DNA of 64,000 nucleotides from Caenorhabditis remanei (lineage: Eukaryota; Nematoda; Chromadorea; Rhabditida; Rhabditidae): positions 20,708,001 to 20,772,000 of the forward strand of contig NC_071331.1 of the NCBI RefSeq assembly GCF_010183535.1, given 5' to 3'. Position 1 is the stretch's first letter. Each line of letters starts with the position of its first letter. Positions 22,976 to 34,146 of the stretch are shown piece by piece. The position numbers and the translations under genes are program-made. Below the pieces are notes generated by a model. It saw nothing but the letters and a program-made list of their open reading frames with translations. It was not told where the DNA came from and did not search any database.

Positions 22976-24121
22976 TCAGTGAATACACATCAAGAGATAT
23001 CGAAAACGACACACGAAGAATGTGGCAGTCTTCCCGTCGATACGTCGAATATCGATCCCTCCGCTTATCTTTTGTGTCTGATTGTAGCGGCTGAAAACGC
23101 ATTAAAATGGAAATAATATATGGAAAAAGAACATTATCCACTCACCATGGCACAATTCTGGAAACTTCTTCACTAATCACTTCATATGGTATATCATGCA
23201 ACACATGATCTCTGAATGTCCCCAATTCTTTGTGACTGAGTTGCAAGTATTTCAGATTCTGATTTGTTTCCATTGCTATCCATTTCTTGAGGAATAAATT
23301 CCATTCTTTATTTGAAATTTCATCATTTTCTAGTGTCACATGCTTACTATCTATCTCCAGCAGTTTCTCATATCCAATCCATTTCGAGCAATTTATATAT
23401 AAATTCTGCAGGTGTTTTGGAATTTTCCCATTAAAGTTCTTGTCCTTAATGTTTAAAAAAGAAGATAACTCGGCATTAACTGTTAGATTTTCTAGCAAAT
23501 ACGCAAACTGCTCATCCACGTTCTTCTCTTCACGTGTCTGGTATAACATGCATATGTCTACTAATATCTCATTAGTCTTTATAAAATCAATAATCGAAAC
23601 GTTGTGATCAACGAATTCATCCATAGTCATTGATAACATGTTGATTGATTTCCTCTTGAATAATTCCAATACATATTTACACATCAGTTTCCATCTCTTT
23701 ACTGCATCTCTAGCATAACAATATACCCTCCGTATAATGTAACCATCACTTCCATGTTCCACAATTTTTCCATCCATTTTTCTTCTTTCTGATGTCACAT
23801 CATAAGTACATATTACCGGACCATTTGATCCAATAATTTCTATTCCCAACGTTTTAAATACATAAAAGCGGATAGTATATTTCGAATAGAACGCCATCTT
23901 TTCTGTTACTGCTTTTGTCCGTTTAGTGATCATTGAGAAGTTTATTCTGAAAGAGATTATTTGAGAATGATATGGAAATAGAAAAGTTTCACTTCTTCTT
24001 CTTTTTCACAATTTGAAACAGTTTTAGTGACTTACATTTCGATTGGGTGCATCGCTTTGAATACTTCTTCAATAGCTAGAAACGGTAGACGGAGTATTGG
24101 GAACGGCTTTGGAGGGTCCAT
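22976..24121 (-). CDS. F-box/FBA_2 protein (LLMCIH C-terminus)
   Basis: Exons 24036-24121, 23146-23946 and 22976-23090 (1002 nt, 333 residues). The F-box is the consensus FPILRLPFLAIEEVFKAM. The long exon ends EVSRIVPC across the junction instead of GVKRxLKT, the only copy lacking that tail. The C-terminal exon is 115 nt and ends FFVCRFRYLLMCIH. FBA region signatures: NVSIIDFIKTNEILVD and KKWIAMETNQNLKYLQL. Confidence 0.86.
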
Positions 24122-24617
24122 TTTGGAGGGGCAAATCGATTGACGAGAAATTATAGGATGCGGAACAATAAATGGGTAGGGAAGAGGGACAATTAGTAAT
24201 GGAGAGGAGGAGGAAGATTTAGTAATGGAGAGGAGGAGCAAGGTGTTCTGGGAAATCAAACAATAAGGACAACTGGTCCACGTTCGAGAAGATTCTTCTC
24301 GAGATTAGATTGCTATGGGAATGTCAAATATTGGTCTTACTGGGTGTGGATGCGTGATGGCTACAGTGTCGAATTACACGACATATAGGAAAGTGAATGT
24401 GTACGAACAATTAGTATCACCCGTCGCTATGTGTGCATCTCACGTAGATAGACGATGTAGCCATAACGTATCTGTTCAAGGTAGACCAGTTGTTCTTATT
24501 GTTTGATTTCCCAGAACCCCTTGGTCACTCAGAATCATCCACATCACACATTGCCTTATTTATACTCATACATTGCCCTCCTTTCTTTTTCTTTCGTCTA
24601 TTCATAGCTCCTACAGA
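24122..24617. promoter_or_regulatory. back-to-back upstream blocks between divergent F-box copies
   Basis: The minus-strand block (about 24235-24340) of the gene ending at 24121 faces a plus-strand block (about 24440-24545, with CCAGTTGTTCTTATTGTTTG and CCCAGAACCCCTTGGTCACT) belonging to the broken plus-strand copy that starts at 24618. This is where gene orientation in the array flips. Confidence 0.45.
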
Positions 24618-24659
24618 ATGAAACCTCTCCGTCTACCGTTTCGAGCAATGGAAGAAGTA

Positions 24660-25986
24660 TGTGACGATTGGGGGTTCTGGCTCGCACTAACTGGAGGGAC
24701 ACTTTGTAGTGAAACCGAATATGACTCGATACCTCAAACTTGGGTAATTAAACCTTTATTAAAAGATAAAAGATAAGCTCTCGCCTCTGCTTTTATACTG
24801 GGCAGAGGCGGAGCCAAACAGAAAGTGTGTGGGTGAAGGAATTCAATTAAAACAGATAGAAAGAATGATTCAAGACTAAAAGCCTATGAATCATATTGGA
24901 TGGGAGCGGGGAAAAGAAAGTGGGAGATGTACAAAGTATATCGAGTACACTCCCGGCTTTCAGAAAGAGAAAAGAGAGAGAGAGATAGTTACAATGATGA
25001 ATTATCTTGTGGTTGAGCCATTCCGACGACGAAGTGGATGTAGTTGACTTTTGTCCAATTGTTTTCTTCTGTCCTGGCGGTATCATTGAACTGAATATCT
25101 CTCTGTGAAGAGAGAGGCTCCCGGCCGCAAAAGTGATTGGGTTGCGGATCCTTGATATCTCTGACCTTGCTGGTAACAGAGCGTTGTCCGGAACGATGGC
25201 CTGTCTCTTCTCGTTTGCAAATGAGGAGGTGGTGGTGATGCGACGATATTGTTGTCCGCAATTGTTGTTCCATCAATGGACGGCGTTGTCCTGTTGATGA
25301 GGTGATGGTGTTCTTCTGGAAGAAGGGAACCTTGTGTTCCATCTTCTTGGTTGGTCTTGATTGTCGTCCTATTGGTGGAGCGACAGGTCTTCTGAATGAG
25401 TAAAGAAACAGCTGAGTTTGGACCCAACTCCACTCTGTCCTTCGGGTTACGAAATGTTGTTTTCGTTTTTCGGATGACGTCCTTTCTTTGTCCAATTGTC
25501 CTTGATTGAACGGATCGTCGATGAGTGTCCAAAATGCTCGAGGATCTGTCGGTGTCCCAGCAGCATGATGACGAGAGGTGAAGTTTGAAGATGAGTTTGT
25601 GGGCTGCATCTTCCTTCTGACTGTTCTGTTCCTTGTGAACACAGCCTTAGGTGATCTTCCTTCGACAAGTCCTTCTTCCGACATCTTTGGAATACAGACT
25701 TGACGATCCCACAGCCAGATTGATGTACTATCCTTCACTGACCATGGGAATAAAACTTCAACAAAAACTTTATTGAAAGATTTGTTAAAGATTTATTAAA
25801 AGATAAAAGATAAGCTCTCGCCTCTGCTTTTATACTGGGCAGAGGCGGAGCCAAACAGAAAGTGTGTGGGTGAAGGAATTCAATTAAAACAGATAGAAAG
25901 AATGATTCAAGACTAAAAGCCTATGAATCATATTGGATGGGAGCGGGGAAAAGAAAGTGGGAGATGTACAAAGTATATCGAGTACA
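24660..25986 (-). mobile_element. short LTR retrotransposon-like element with 5-bp target duplication
   Basis: The element begins TGTGACG and ends AGTACA (TG...CA), flanked on both sides by AAGTA (24655-24659 and 25987-25991), which occurs once in the undisrupted homologous exon at 10.6 kb. A 195-nt direct repeat, seemingly identical, lies at 24755-24949 and 25792-25986. The left repeat continues out to the terminus (24660-24949, 290 nt as a full LTR); the right copy lacks the first 95 nt, so one LTR is partial. A purine-rich tract next to the complete LTR on the minus strand suggests minus orientation. The interior codes at most for the frame at 24989-25738. The matching repeats suggest recent insertion. 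Confidence 0.8.
24989..25738 (-). CDS. unrecognised ORF inside the LTR element
   Basis: A 249-codon frame (MKDSTSIWLWDRQVC start) in the presumed sense orientation. The product would be basic, rich in Arg, Thr, Ser and His, with no zinc knuckle, protease, reverse transcriptase or integrase motif that I can see. It could be a degenerate gag-like remnant or a chance frame in a non-autonomous element. Overlapping frames on the same strand (25083-25532 and 25447-25668) are shadows. Confidence 0.3.
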   Translation of the reverse strand: MKDSTSIWLWDRQVCIPKMSEEGLVEGRSPKAVFTRNRTVRRKMQPTNSSSNFTSRHHAAGTPTDPRAFWTLIDDPFNQGQLDKERTSSEKRKQHFVTRRTEWSWVQTQLFLYSFRRPVAPPIGRQSRPTKKMEHKVPFFQKNTITSSTGQRRPLMEQQLRTTISSHHHHLLICKREETGHRSGQRSVTSKVRDIKDPQPNHFCGREPLSSQRDIQFNDTARTEENNWTKVNYIHFVVGMAQPQDNSSL

Positions 25987-26366
25987 AAGTATATAAGGGA
26001 ATTCGCTCAATGTGAGTTCATAGTCAGACCCTACAAAAGATAGAAATGCTAAGTCTCTTTCAGAATAAAAATGATTAGCAACCGTAGAGATAACACATTC
26101 CCGATACTCCGGCTCCCGTTTCTTCCCATCAAAGAAATATTCAAAGCAATGGATCCAAGCGAAATGTAAGTCACTAAAACTTTCTCAAAATGTGAAGTAG
26201 GATAAAACAGTGATGTGTTTTGTATTTCTACATAATTCATTGAGTAACATCTTCCAGAATCAACTTCTCAATGACTTCTAAACGGGCCAAATCACTCATT
26301 GTCCATCATTCCTACTTATTCATTGACCCTCGTTCTCTCCTCTCGTCTATCGACTGCTCCTCCAAA

Positions 26367-27520
26367 ATGGACCGTCCCAAACCATTCCCAATCCTCCGTC
26401 TACCGTTTCTAGCTATTGAAGAAGTATTCAAAGCGATGAATCCAATTGAAATGTAAGTCAGGTGCTCATATATTTAATATTTTGGATTCCCACATAACTT
26501 ATTGAACAATTTCTTTCAGAATCAACTTCTCAATGATTAACAAACGGGCCAAAGGAATAGCAAAGCATATGAGCTTCTGTTCAAAATATAAAATAGAATT
26601 TAATATACATGCAACGCTGGGAATCAGATTTTTTGGAACAAAGAATCTGGTCTCATTCTCGTATTTAAAGACGTCAATGAAAATGGATGAGAAGATTGAG
26701 GACGAAGAATGCGGTGTTTTACGGAAGGTAAAGAAGTATTCGAAGAATTCGATGGTGGAATGGAAACAGCTGTGTAAACTTGTATTGTAAATCTTCCAAA
26801 AAAGGCAATCAACAAGTTATCAATGCAAATGGATGAATACGTAGATCACAACATTTCGATTATTGATTTTTTGAAGACTAATGTAAAATCAGTGAACAAA
26901 TGCAGTCTATATCAAAGGGATAAAACGATCAATGTAAATAAACATACCGCTTATCTTCTCGATAATATAAAAATCAATTCTGAATTGTATTCCTATGTAT
27001 TCACTAAGAACGAGAATTTCAATGCGAAAATTCCCAAAAATCTGAAGGAATTATATATCAAAAATTCGGAATGGATCAGGTATGAGAGACTGCTTGACAT
27101 AGATTGTAAAAGTGTGACCCTAGAGAAGACTCTACTCACAAATAATGAATGGAATATGTTCCTTAAGAAATGGATAGCAATGGAAACAAATCAGAATTTG
27201 GAATATTTGGAAATCGATAACATAAGCCTAAACTATTTCACGGGTTCTGTGTTGAATGGTATACCATATGAAGTGGTAGATAAAGCAGTCAAACGAAGCC
27301 TCAAGAGGTAAGTTGGGCATTTGTTTCTACTCTCTTCCCTCTACTTGAGAGTTTAACTTTTTGTAAAACGTTTCAGTGTTACCTATTTATTTTCAGTTAT
27401 TGTGGTGTAAAGACAGAGGTAACCGGAGGAATCGACATCAGACGAATTGATGGAAAAACTGGAACATTCTTCTACATGTATCGGCCATTAAAGGTGAACT
27501 TGGCAATGAGTATTCATTGA
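26367..27520 (+). pseudogene. F-box/FBA_2 pseudogene with stop and frameshift
   Basis: Exons 26367-26452, 26520-27307 and 27397-27520 are all present with good splice sites. The F-box is FPILRLPFLAIEEVFKAM and INFSMINKRAKGIAKHM. In the long exon the frame ends at CKLVL followed by TAA (26788-26790), where sisters have GAA. Within the next 30 nt the frame also shifts, and the family sequence continues as MQMDEYVDHNISIIDFLKTN from 26823 to NLEYLEIDN and on to SLKR. Both lesions lie within about 35 nt; the rest, including the last exon (ending NLAMSIH), is well preserved, so inactivation looks recent. Confidence 0.88.
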
Positions 27521-27886
27521 ATTGTTTTAATTTATTGTGTCAAATTTTTTATATCTGTTATCTGTTACTGCCTTATTTATCAATTGCAATAAAAAAATTT
27601 AATCTGAAAAGTCCATGAATCCATTGGCAGCAACTAGATATTTCAGGGTCACTGGTTGGAGTTTGACAGGGTCAAAAACATCTGTCTCTATTTGTGTATC
27701 TCACGTATTGTGTAGCCATTACGCATCGGTAGACCAGTTGTCCTTATTGTTTATTTTCCCAGAACCCCTTGCTCGCTCAGATCTTTCTTTCTTCCTCTTT
27801 CTTTCACCAGTCATTTCCCCTCATTTCTATTCATTAATTGTCTCCCTCATCCTACCATTACTCGTCTATCGATTTGCTCCTCCAAA
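27521..27886 (+). promoter_or_regulatory. 3' flank and upstream block of next F-box gene
   Basis: AATAAAAAAATTT at about 27589 may be the polyadenylation signal of the preceding copy. The conserved upstream block in plus orientation lies at about 27670-27880 (TATTTGTGTATCTCACGTA, then ACCAGTTGTCCTTATTGTTT, then CCCAGAACCCCTTGCTCGCT), ending shortly before the ATG at 27887. Confidence 0.5.
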
Positions 27887-29074
27887 ATGGACCCTCCGAA
27901 ACCATTCCCAATCCTCCGTCTACCATTTGTTTCAATTCAAGAAGTATTCAAAGCAATGGATACATTCGAAATGTAAGTCTTAACTTTTGATACAATGTTA
28001 ACAGTGCGAGGTTTTGATTTTCTCAAGTAGATAATTTGAATTAAATTCCAAACTTATGAGATTTTTCAGAATCAACTTCTCAATGGTTTCCAAACGGACA
28101 AAAGGAATAGCAAAGCATATGACCTTCTATTCGAAATACTCAATTCAATTTAGCATTGGTCAAGAACTTGAAGTCATGGTTATGGGGCCTAAATATATGA
28201 CACAATGCTTTTACTTATTCACAACAAATCAAGAAATGAATGGAAAAGTCGTGGACAATAATTTTGAAGGTTGGAATGAGATATTAGTATGGAAATACTC
28301 GGATAATCCAATAGAGGAATGGAAACAGTTGTGTATATATGTATTGGAAATATTCAAAAAACAGACAATCGTCCTTTTTTCAATAATTTTGGATACATAT
28401 GTAGAGCAAAACGTTTCGATTATTGATTTTTTGATGACTAATGTGAAATCAGTGGAAAAATGTCATCTGTTTCATGCGGAAGAAAGGAATGATGTAGATG
28501 AACACGCCGCATATGTCCTAGAGAATATCAAAATTACTTTTGAGTTATTGCTCTGCTTACACATTAAAATCGATGATTTCATTTCGAAAATTCCAAAAGA
28601 TTTGAAGAAATTAACTATCCTCGAGTCGAAATCGGTTGGATATGAGAGACTTTTGGAAATCGATTGTAAAAGTGTGGTCCTAAAAGATGATCAAATCACG
28701 AATGAACAATGGAATTCATTCTTCAAGAAATGGATAGCAATGGAAACAAATCAGAATCTGGAATACTTGGAACTAAAATACAGAGAATTGGGGACATTCA
28801 GGGACCATGTGTTGGATGATATACCGCATGAAGAGGTGGATGAAGGAGTCAAACGAGTCTTGAAAACGTAAGTGGAGAATTTGTTTCAACTCTCTTTACC
28901 CAACTCGAAAATTTATCTTGTTGTAAAACACTTCAATATTTTTTTTTCAGCAGTAGAAATGCGACTCAAGAGATAAACGGAGGCATTGACATTCGACGTA
29001 TCGATGGAAAAACTGCCACATTCTTCGTGTACCGTGTATTTTCAACGGATCGTTTTGCGATGAGTATTCACTGA
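27887..29074 (+). CDS. F-box/FBA_2 protein, plus strand
   Basis: Exons 27887-27972, 28070-28867 and 28951-29074 (1008 nt, 335 residues), all open. F-box FPILRLPFVSIQEVFKAM and INFSMVSKRTKGIAKHM. The associated region carries MTQCFYLFTTNQEM, the same variant as in the minus-strand copy at 13.9-15.1 kb, so the two form a subgroup despite opposite orientation. Other marks: NVSIIDFLMTNVKSVEKC, KKWIAMETNQNLEYLELKY, LDDIPHEEVDEGVKRVLKT. It ends YRVFSTDRFAMSIH; AATAAAACAC follows about 50 nt after the stop. Confidence 0.88.
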
Positions 29075-29869
29075 AATGTTTTAATTTTTCATACTCCTTT
29101 TCGTTATTTTCAATAATTCATCACTCACAATAAAACACTTAAAGTTTCAGCATGAAACGTGAAGTTCTGCTAATTGAAAAGTCGTCACAAATTTTTTGTA
29201 CCTACCAATACTGGTTCTGTCTGGAACCCCGAAATCTGAGGGTCCTATTAATGTTGGACGCAGTGTATAAAAACATATCTCGAAAAAGGGAAAGTCATAT
29301 ACTTATACGCCGCCCTGTAGTTGTATTATTTCAAGTCGTTCAATCATAGACTGAATCAACTCTCCACTAGCAGACAATTCATTATAAAAGTGTCTTTAGC
29401 AAATGACAGGAAAAGTGAGAACGAGGAGACTTATTCTGTTCATATTATAAATTCACGACACTGCGCCGCATGGCTTTAAAGGCGCATCTAATTTGTTCAA
29501 AATGGTCCCAAAGCGAAAAACATTATTTGTATATATTTTTAGACTTTCAAAGCTCGAAAATACGGTATTTGATCATTTTCAACTACGAGACCGTTCCGCA
29601 AAATTTCTAATAAATTAGATGCGCCTTTAAAGCCATGTTGTGAATTTATAATAATAATTGGTTAGAGACAAGAAGGTGTGATGGGCAATAGGCGATGGAG
29701 TGAGGAGGAAGAAAGTGTTCGAGAAGATTCTGAGCGACCAAGGGGTTCTGGGAAACCAAACAATGAGAGCAACTGGGCTACCTTGAGGAGATGCGTAATG
29801 ACTAAATTACGTAAAATACACAAACAGAGACATATACACATACAAATTATAATGATGAAAATGAAAAGT
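29075..29869. other. intergenic with foldback element and orphan upstream block
   Basis: A foldback element lies at 29445-29651. Directly beyond it, 29665-29820 is a minus-strand upstream block (GGGCAATAGGCGATGG, GACCAAGGGGTTCTGGGAAA) with no F-box gene behind it, so the gene it once served has been lost, possibly in the event that placed the foldback element here. Confidence 0.5.
29445..29651. mobile_element. foldback MITE-like element (about 207 bp)
   Basis: The left arm TTATAAATTCAC, then GGCTTTAAAGGCGCATCTAA, pairs with the right arm TTAGATGCGCCTTTAAAGCC, then GTGAATTTATAA. The left arm has an additional ACTGCGCCGC. The arms cover about 45 nt at each end. No coding capacity. Confidence 0.75.
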
Positions 29870-31132
29870 TCAGTGAACACTCATTGAACAATAATCATAT
29901 AGCAAGAAGAACGTTGCCGTTTTTCCATCGATTCGTTTGATGTCGACACCTCCGCTAATCTCTCGAGTTACATCGCGATAACTGAAAATGAATGGAAAAT
30001 CACAAAGGAAAAGCAATGGGATCGTTTAGATTTTTACTAGTCAAGCTGGCGAACTGAAAAATTGTGAGATTCTTATCTAGACAGCTCAGGATATCGTAAC
30101 AATAGATTAGGCTTAATCATTATCAACTCACGTTTTCAATACTCGTTTGACTCCTCCATCCACTACTTCATGCGGTATATCATGCAATACGAGTGATCTG
30201 AATTCTTCCAGTGATTTGATTTCAAAGTACATTAATTCCAAATTCAATTGAGTTTCCATCGCAATCCATTTCTTAAAAAACAAATTCCAGTCCTTGTTTG
30301 AGATCCGATTTGTTACAAGAATCACTTGGACACTATCTATTTCCAACAACTTCTCATATCCAATCCAATCCCCATTTTCGATATATAATTCTTTCTGATT
30401 TTTTGGAAATTTTCCATTGAAATTGACGTTTTTAATGCGTAGCAAAAAATTTAACTCATTGTTAACTTTTAAATTATTGAGAAGATATGCGGCGTGTTCG
30501 TCTACGTCATTTTTTTCTTCCGACTGATCCAGATTGCATATGTCTACTGATTGTACATTAGTCTTCAAAAAATCAATAATCGAAACGTTTTGATCTACGA
30601 ATACATCCATAGTCATCGATAAATTGTCTATCGACTGTTTCTTGAATATTTCCAATACATGTTTACACAACAATTTCCATTCCTCTACTGGATCCGTCGA
30701 ATACTTTAATATTCTCCGTAAATTGTAGTAACTACTACCTTCACCTTCCACAGTGTTTTCCTCCATTGTCCTTAGATAAAGACACAATTTCACATTATTA
30801 GTTCCATGAATTTCTATTCCCAGTGTTTCATCTATACAAAGACAAATAGCATATCTCGGATAGAAACTCATCTGCTTTGATATTCTTTTTGTCCGTTTCG
30901 AAATCACTGAGAAGATGAATCTGAAAGAGGTTGTTTGATAAGTGATGTGTGAACAGAAACAAACTTCACTTTTCTTCTTTTTTCACAATTCGAGAAGGTT
31001 TCATTGTCCTCTAGCTGTAGTTTCTGACTATGAACAGCTAACTTACATTTCATATGGGTGCATCGCTTTAAAAACGTCTTCAATTGCAAGAAACGGTAGA
31101 CGGAGAATTGGGAATGGTTTCGGAGAGTCCAT
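29870..31132 (-). CDS. F-box/FBA_2 protein (SMSVH subgroup)
   Basis: Exons 31047-31132, 30132-30920 and 29870-29981 (987 nt, 328 residues, the shortest intact copy). The F-box is FPILRLPFLAIEDVFKAM followed by FIFSVISKRTKRISKQM; the Met usual in this position is Val (GTG), so the protein must start in exon 1. The segment EENTVEGEGSSYYNLRRI replaces the common MDGKxEE region and is shared with the copy at 34.1-36.1 kb. The C-terminal exon is the 112-nt type with the diverged end LLYDYCSMSVH. Confidence 0.86.
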
Positions 31133-31589
31133 TTTGGAGGAACAAATCAATAGACGAGTAATGGGAGGATGAGTAGGAGTGAGGGACAATAGGCGATCAA
31201 AAGAGGATGAGGAATGTTCTAGAAGGATCTGAGCTACCAAGGGGTTGTGGGAAATCAAACGTGTGAACGTCTTACTACTAATGTGGGTGGTCTACATAAT
31301 GAGAGGACCTATCGATTTGCCAAAAGCGAACATTAGCAAACACGAAACGAGGCAAACATCTGTTCAAAACAATCCGAGACGAGACTTCTCTATTTGCGCA
31401 GCTCTTGTAATCAGACCACCTTGTTAGGCAGTGTAACTATTGTTTAGTTTCCCAGAACCCCTTGGTCGCTTATATCCTTCTCGAACATTCCTCATCCTCC
31501 TTCGATCACTCACTGCCAATTGTCCTATATTCCTACTCATTCATTGTCTCCCATCCTCCCATTACTCGTCTATCGATTGCACTTCCAAA
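31133..31589. promoter_or_regulatory. divergent promoter region between two intact F-box genes
   Basis: 457 nt separate two start codons in head-to-head orientation. The minus-strand upstream block is at about 31195-31260 and the plus-strand block at about 31430-31580 (TTAGTTTCCCAGAACCCCTT, GGTCGCTTATATCCTTCTCG). Both end in a short pyrimidine-rich stretch and the sequence CTCGTCTATCGATT before the ATG-containing exon. Confidence 0.5.
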
Positions 31590-32722
31590 ATGAACCCTCC
31601 AAAACCGTTCCCAATCCTCCGTCTACCGTTTCTCGCAATTGAAGAAGTTTTCAAAGCGATGCATGCATTCGAAATGTAAGTTGTACAGTGTCAAAACAAC
31701 AGTACCCTTCATTTTATTTCCAGCATAAATTTCTCGCTAATCTCTAACAGGACCAAACAAATTACGAAGATGATGACCGTCTGTCCGAAATATTCAGTTG
31801 CACTTGATATTGATAGAAACCTGCAAATAGACATTCGTGCAACTAATGAGACAATATCATGCATTTATGTAATGACATCAGAAGAAAACATAGACGGAGA
31901 AACTGAAGAAATAGATGAGGATGGTTGTATTAATCGGAAAATATGTAAATATTCAAAGGATCCTGTAGAAGAATGGAAGCAGTTGAGTGTATATGTATTG
32001 GAAATATTTAAAACACAGACGGTCGATGTTTTCACAATGTATATGGATTTATTTGTAGATCAAAACAAATCAATTATCGATTTTTTGAAAACTAATGTGA
32101 AATCAATAGACGAATGTATCCTATCTCAAAGGAAAAATGAAATAAACGTAGATGAGGATTTCGCTTATCTCTTGGATAATTTGAAAATCAATGATATGTT
32201 ATATTCTATGTTAAACATTAAAGACGATAACTTCGATGGAAAAATCCCAAGAAATCTGAAGCACTTAGTTATGGAAGACGCTTTTTGGGTTGGATATGAA
32301 AAGATACTGGAAATAGATAGTGTCTCAGTTAATGTTCATAAAAATCGAATCTCGTATAAGGACTGGAATTTATTCATTAAGAAATGGATGGCAATGGAAA
32401 CTCATTTGAATCTGGAATTATGGGACTTTTGTTTCGAATCAATGGAAGAATTCAGAGTACTAGCATTGCATGATATACCTCACGAAGTTGTCGACGAAAA
32501 TGTCAAGCGTACTTTGAAGATGTAAGTTGATCAAGGGTTTATCGGAACTTTCTTGAGTATATCATGAGCTTGACCTTAAACTCATCATTCATTTTCAGTT
32601 GTTTCGATAGTCCGAAAGAGATAAACGGAGGGATTGATATCAAACGCATCGATGGAAAGACTGCAACATTCTCAGTTCATCATACTGAATGGGGAGACAA
32701 TTTCTTCATGTTTGTTCATTGA
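31590..32722 (+). CDS. F-box/FBA_2 protein, FFMFVH subgroup
   Basis: Exons 31590-31675, 31724-32521 and 32599-32722 (1008 nt, 335 residues). F-box FPILRLPFLAIEEVFKAM and INFSLISNRTKQITKMM; SLISNRTKQITK distinguishes it, with the frameshifted copy at 36.5 kb, from the other members. The exon 2 acceptor is followed by C rather than A. The associated region has NKSIIDFLKTNVKSID and KKWMAMETHLNLELWDFCF. The C-terminal end is HTEWGDNFFMFVH, again shared only with the 36.5-kb copy. The stop is followed by an AATAAAAGG signal at about 32779. Confidence 0.88.
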
Positions 32723-34146
32723 TTTCAATTACCAGATATTCTACCTATCTACTCTATCTTTCAAATCATTTACCCCGGAATAAAAGGTTCTTTCTTTCAA
32801 AAGCGTACTCCCATTGATTATTTTTGAAAAGGAGTCAAATGAGAACCGGGTCCATATTTAAGATATTTACCAGCATTGAGAATAGAAAAGTCAGGTAAAA
32901 AATATATTGAAACCATACTTCTATTTTACACACACTGATGGGAGAGGGTGACCTCAAGTCACTATCCTTCCTATACCGGCAAATAAATTATTGCAATCAT
33001 ACACTGAATGTACCTAAAACTGACAGAAAATTAGTTTTTTACACAATAAACTTATAGAATAACTGTACTGACAATTACGACTTATCTTTTCTATGACAGG
33101 AATAATATGTTCTCTGTGTTTCTACTCGGAAAGATGACTGTGTCAATCAGAACTTAAAGGTGTGAGGTCAACTCTGATGTTTTCATAGAATAATGTATGT
33201 GCATCTGTGAGAGTAAGATTTATATGTACCAGTCGGTTTACGTCGCCTTACGGCGATTAAACCTCCTTCTCAACACCACTCTTCTGGGAGTTACAGTGGG
33301 TCGCAATTGATCCGGAAACAAACGACACGTTTGGAATCCTCTCTTTTTTCCGAATCCGATGGTATCAAAAAATCGTTCACTTCGTCACTTTTTAGAAAAC
33401 GGCCCGTATTTTTTATGACGTGTATCAATCTAGAAACGGAGAGCACGTTTGGAATCATCTATTGTTTCTGAATCCGATGATATCAAAAAATATTTCACGT
33501 CGTGACAGGGTTTCGAACATGCTTACTGTAGTTAACGTTGCTTAACTTGCCAAATCGGACGCTGCGACTCACCCACCTGATCCATGCTGCCCAAGGGAAA
33601 CGACGCTTTGCCGATCGTCTCTCCCCCTTATTCTGCTGTCGATTCCAACATGCTTTATCACTGTTTCTGATTCAAAAGACGTCATTTTGAGAATTTTGAA
33701 AAATAAAATGAGCATCATTAAGAGAAAATTTCTGATCTTTTGGTCCAAGTTCAAAAAAAATCGGCTCAGTAGGAAAGGCGGTAGGATCGGCGACAGACAA
33801 ACAAACATACAGCCGTTTGCGTTAGTTAATAGTAAATATTTAGCTTAACCATAAACCGTTATACGCTAAATAATGATGTATAATAATATAAGAAACATTT
33901 TCCAGATAAAAGTGGCGCTGGGGAAAAAGGGAATAACAAAGAGTAAGTAAAACTGGAAAAGGAAACAAGTTGGGGATACGGAGATTTGTTTCGAATAAGC
34001 TTGAGCTCGGCTTTATATACAGGTGCGGGGATGGGAAGTCATTGGAGCCAGAGGACGTAAGGCTAAGGATGGAAGGTCAAACAATAACAATGTGTGTGAG
34101 ATGGGAGTACGGATGGAGACAAGTGATAATAAACAGAAAGAAAAGC
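32723..34146. other. intergenic, dispersed repeat shared with 8.5 kb
   Basis: Positions about 33230-33520 repeat the 8.5-kb segment (TAAACCTCCTTCTCAACA, ACACGTTTGGAATCCTCT, then a second diverged unit with ACGTTTGGAATCATCTATTG), so the unit is internally duplicated here. The frame at 33569-33808 (minus) has no recognisable product. From about 33900 the sequence is the subgroup 3' flank (AAAAGTGGCGCTGGGGAAAA). Confidence 0.5.

Larger units (their letters stand above)
24618..26290 (+). pseudogene. double-motif F-box pseudogene carrying an LTR insertion
   Basis: The outer half-F-box exon starts at 24618 (MKPLRLPFRAMEEV, with an internal 18-nt deletion relative to sisters), is split after 24659 by an LTR element, and resumes at 25987 as TATAAGGGAATTCGCTCAAT to the donor at 26011. 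The inner exon is 26064-26165 (FPILRLPFLPIKEIFKAM). The third exon starts at 26258 (INFSMTSKRAK) and is cut off at about 26286, where the 5' flank of the next copy begins. The associated region and C-terminus are missing. Confidence 0.85.

Noticed and set aside
33500..33600. Possible tRNA on the minus strand because of GGGTTTCGAAC
   Set aside because: No acceptor or anticodon stem can be drawn; the stretch adjoins a dispersed repeat.
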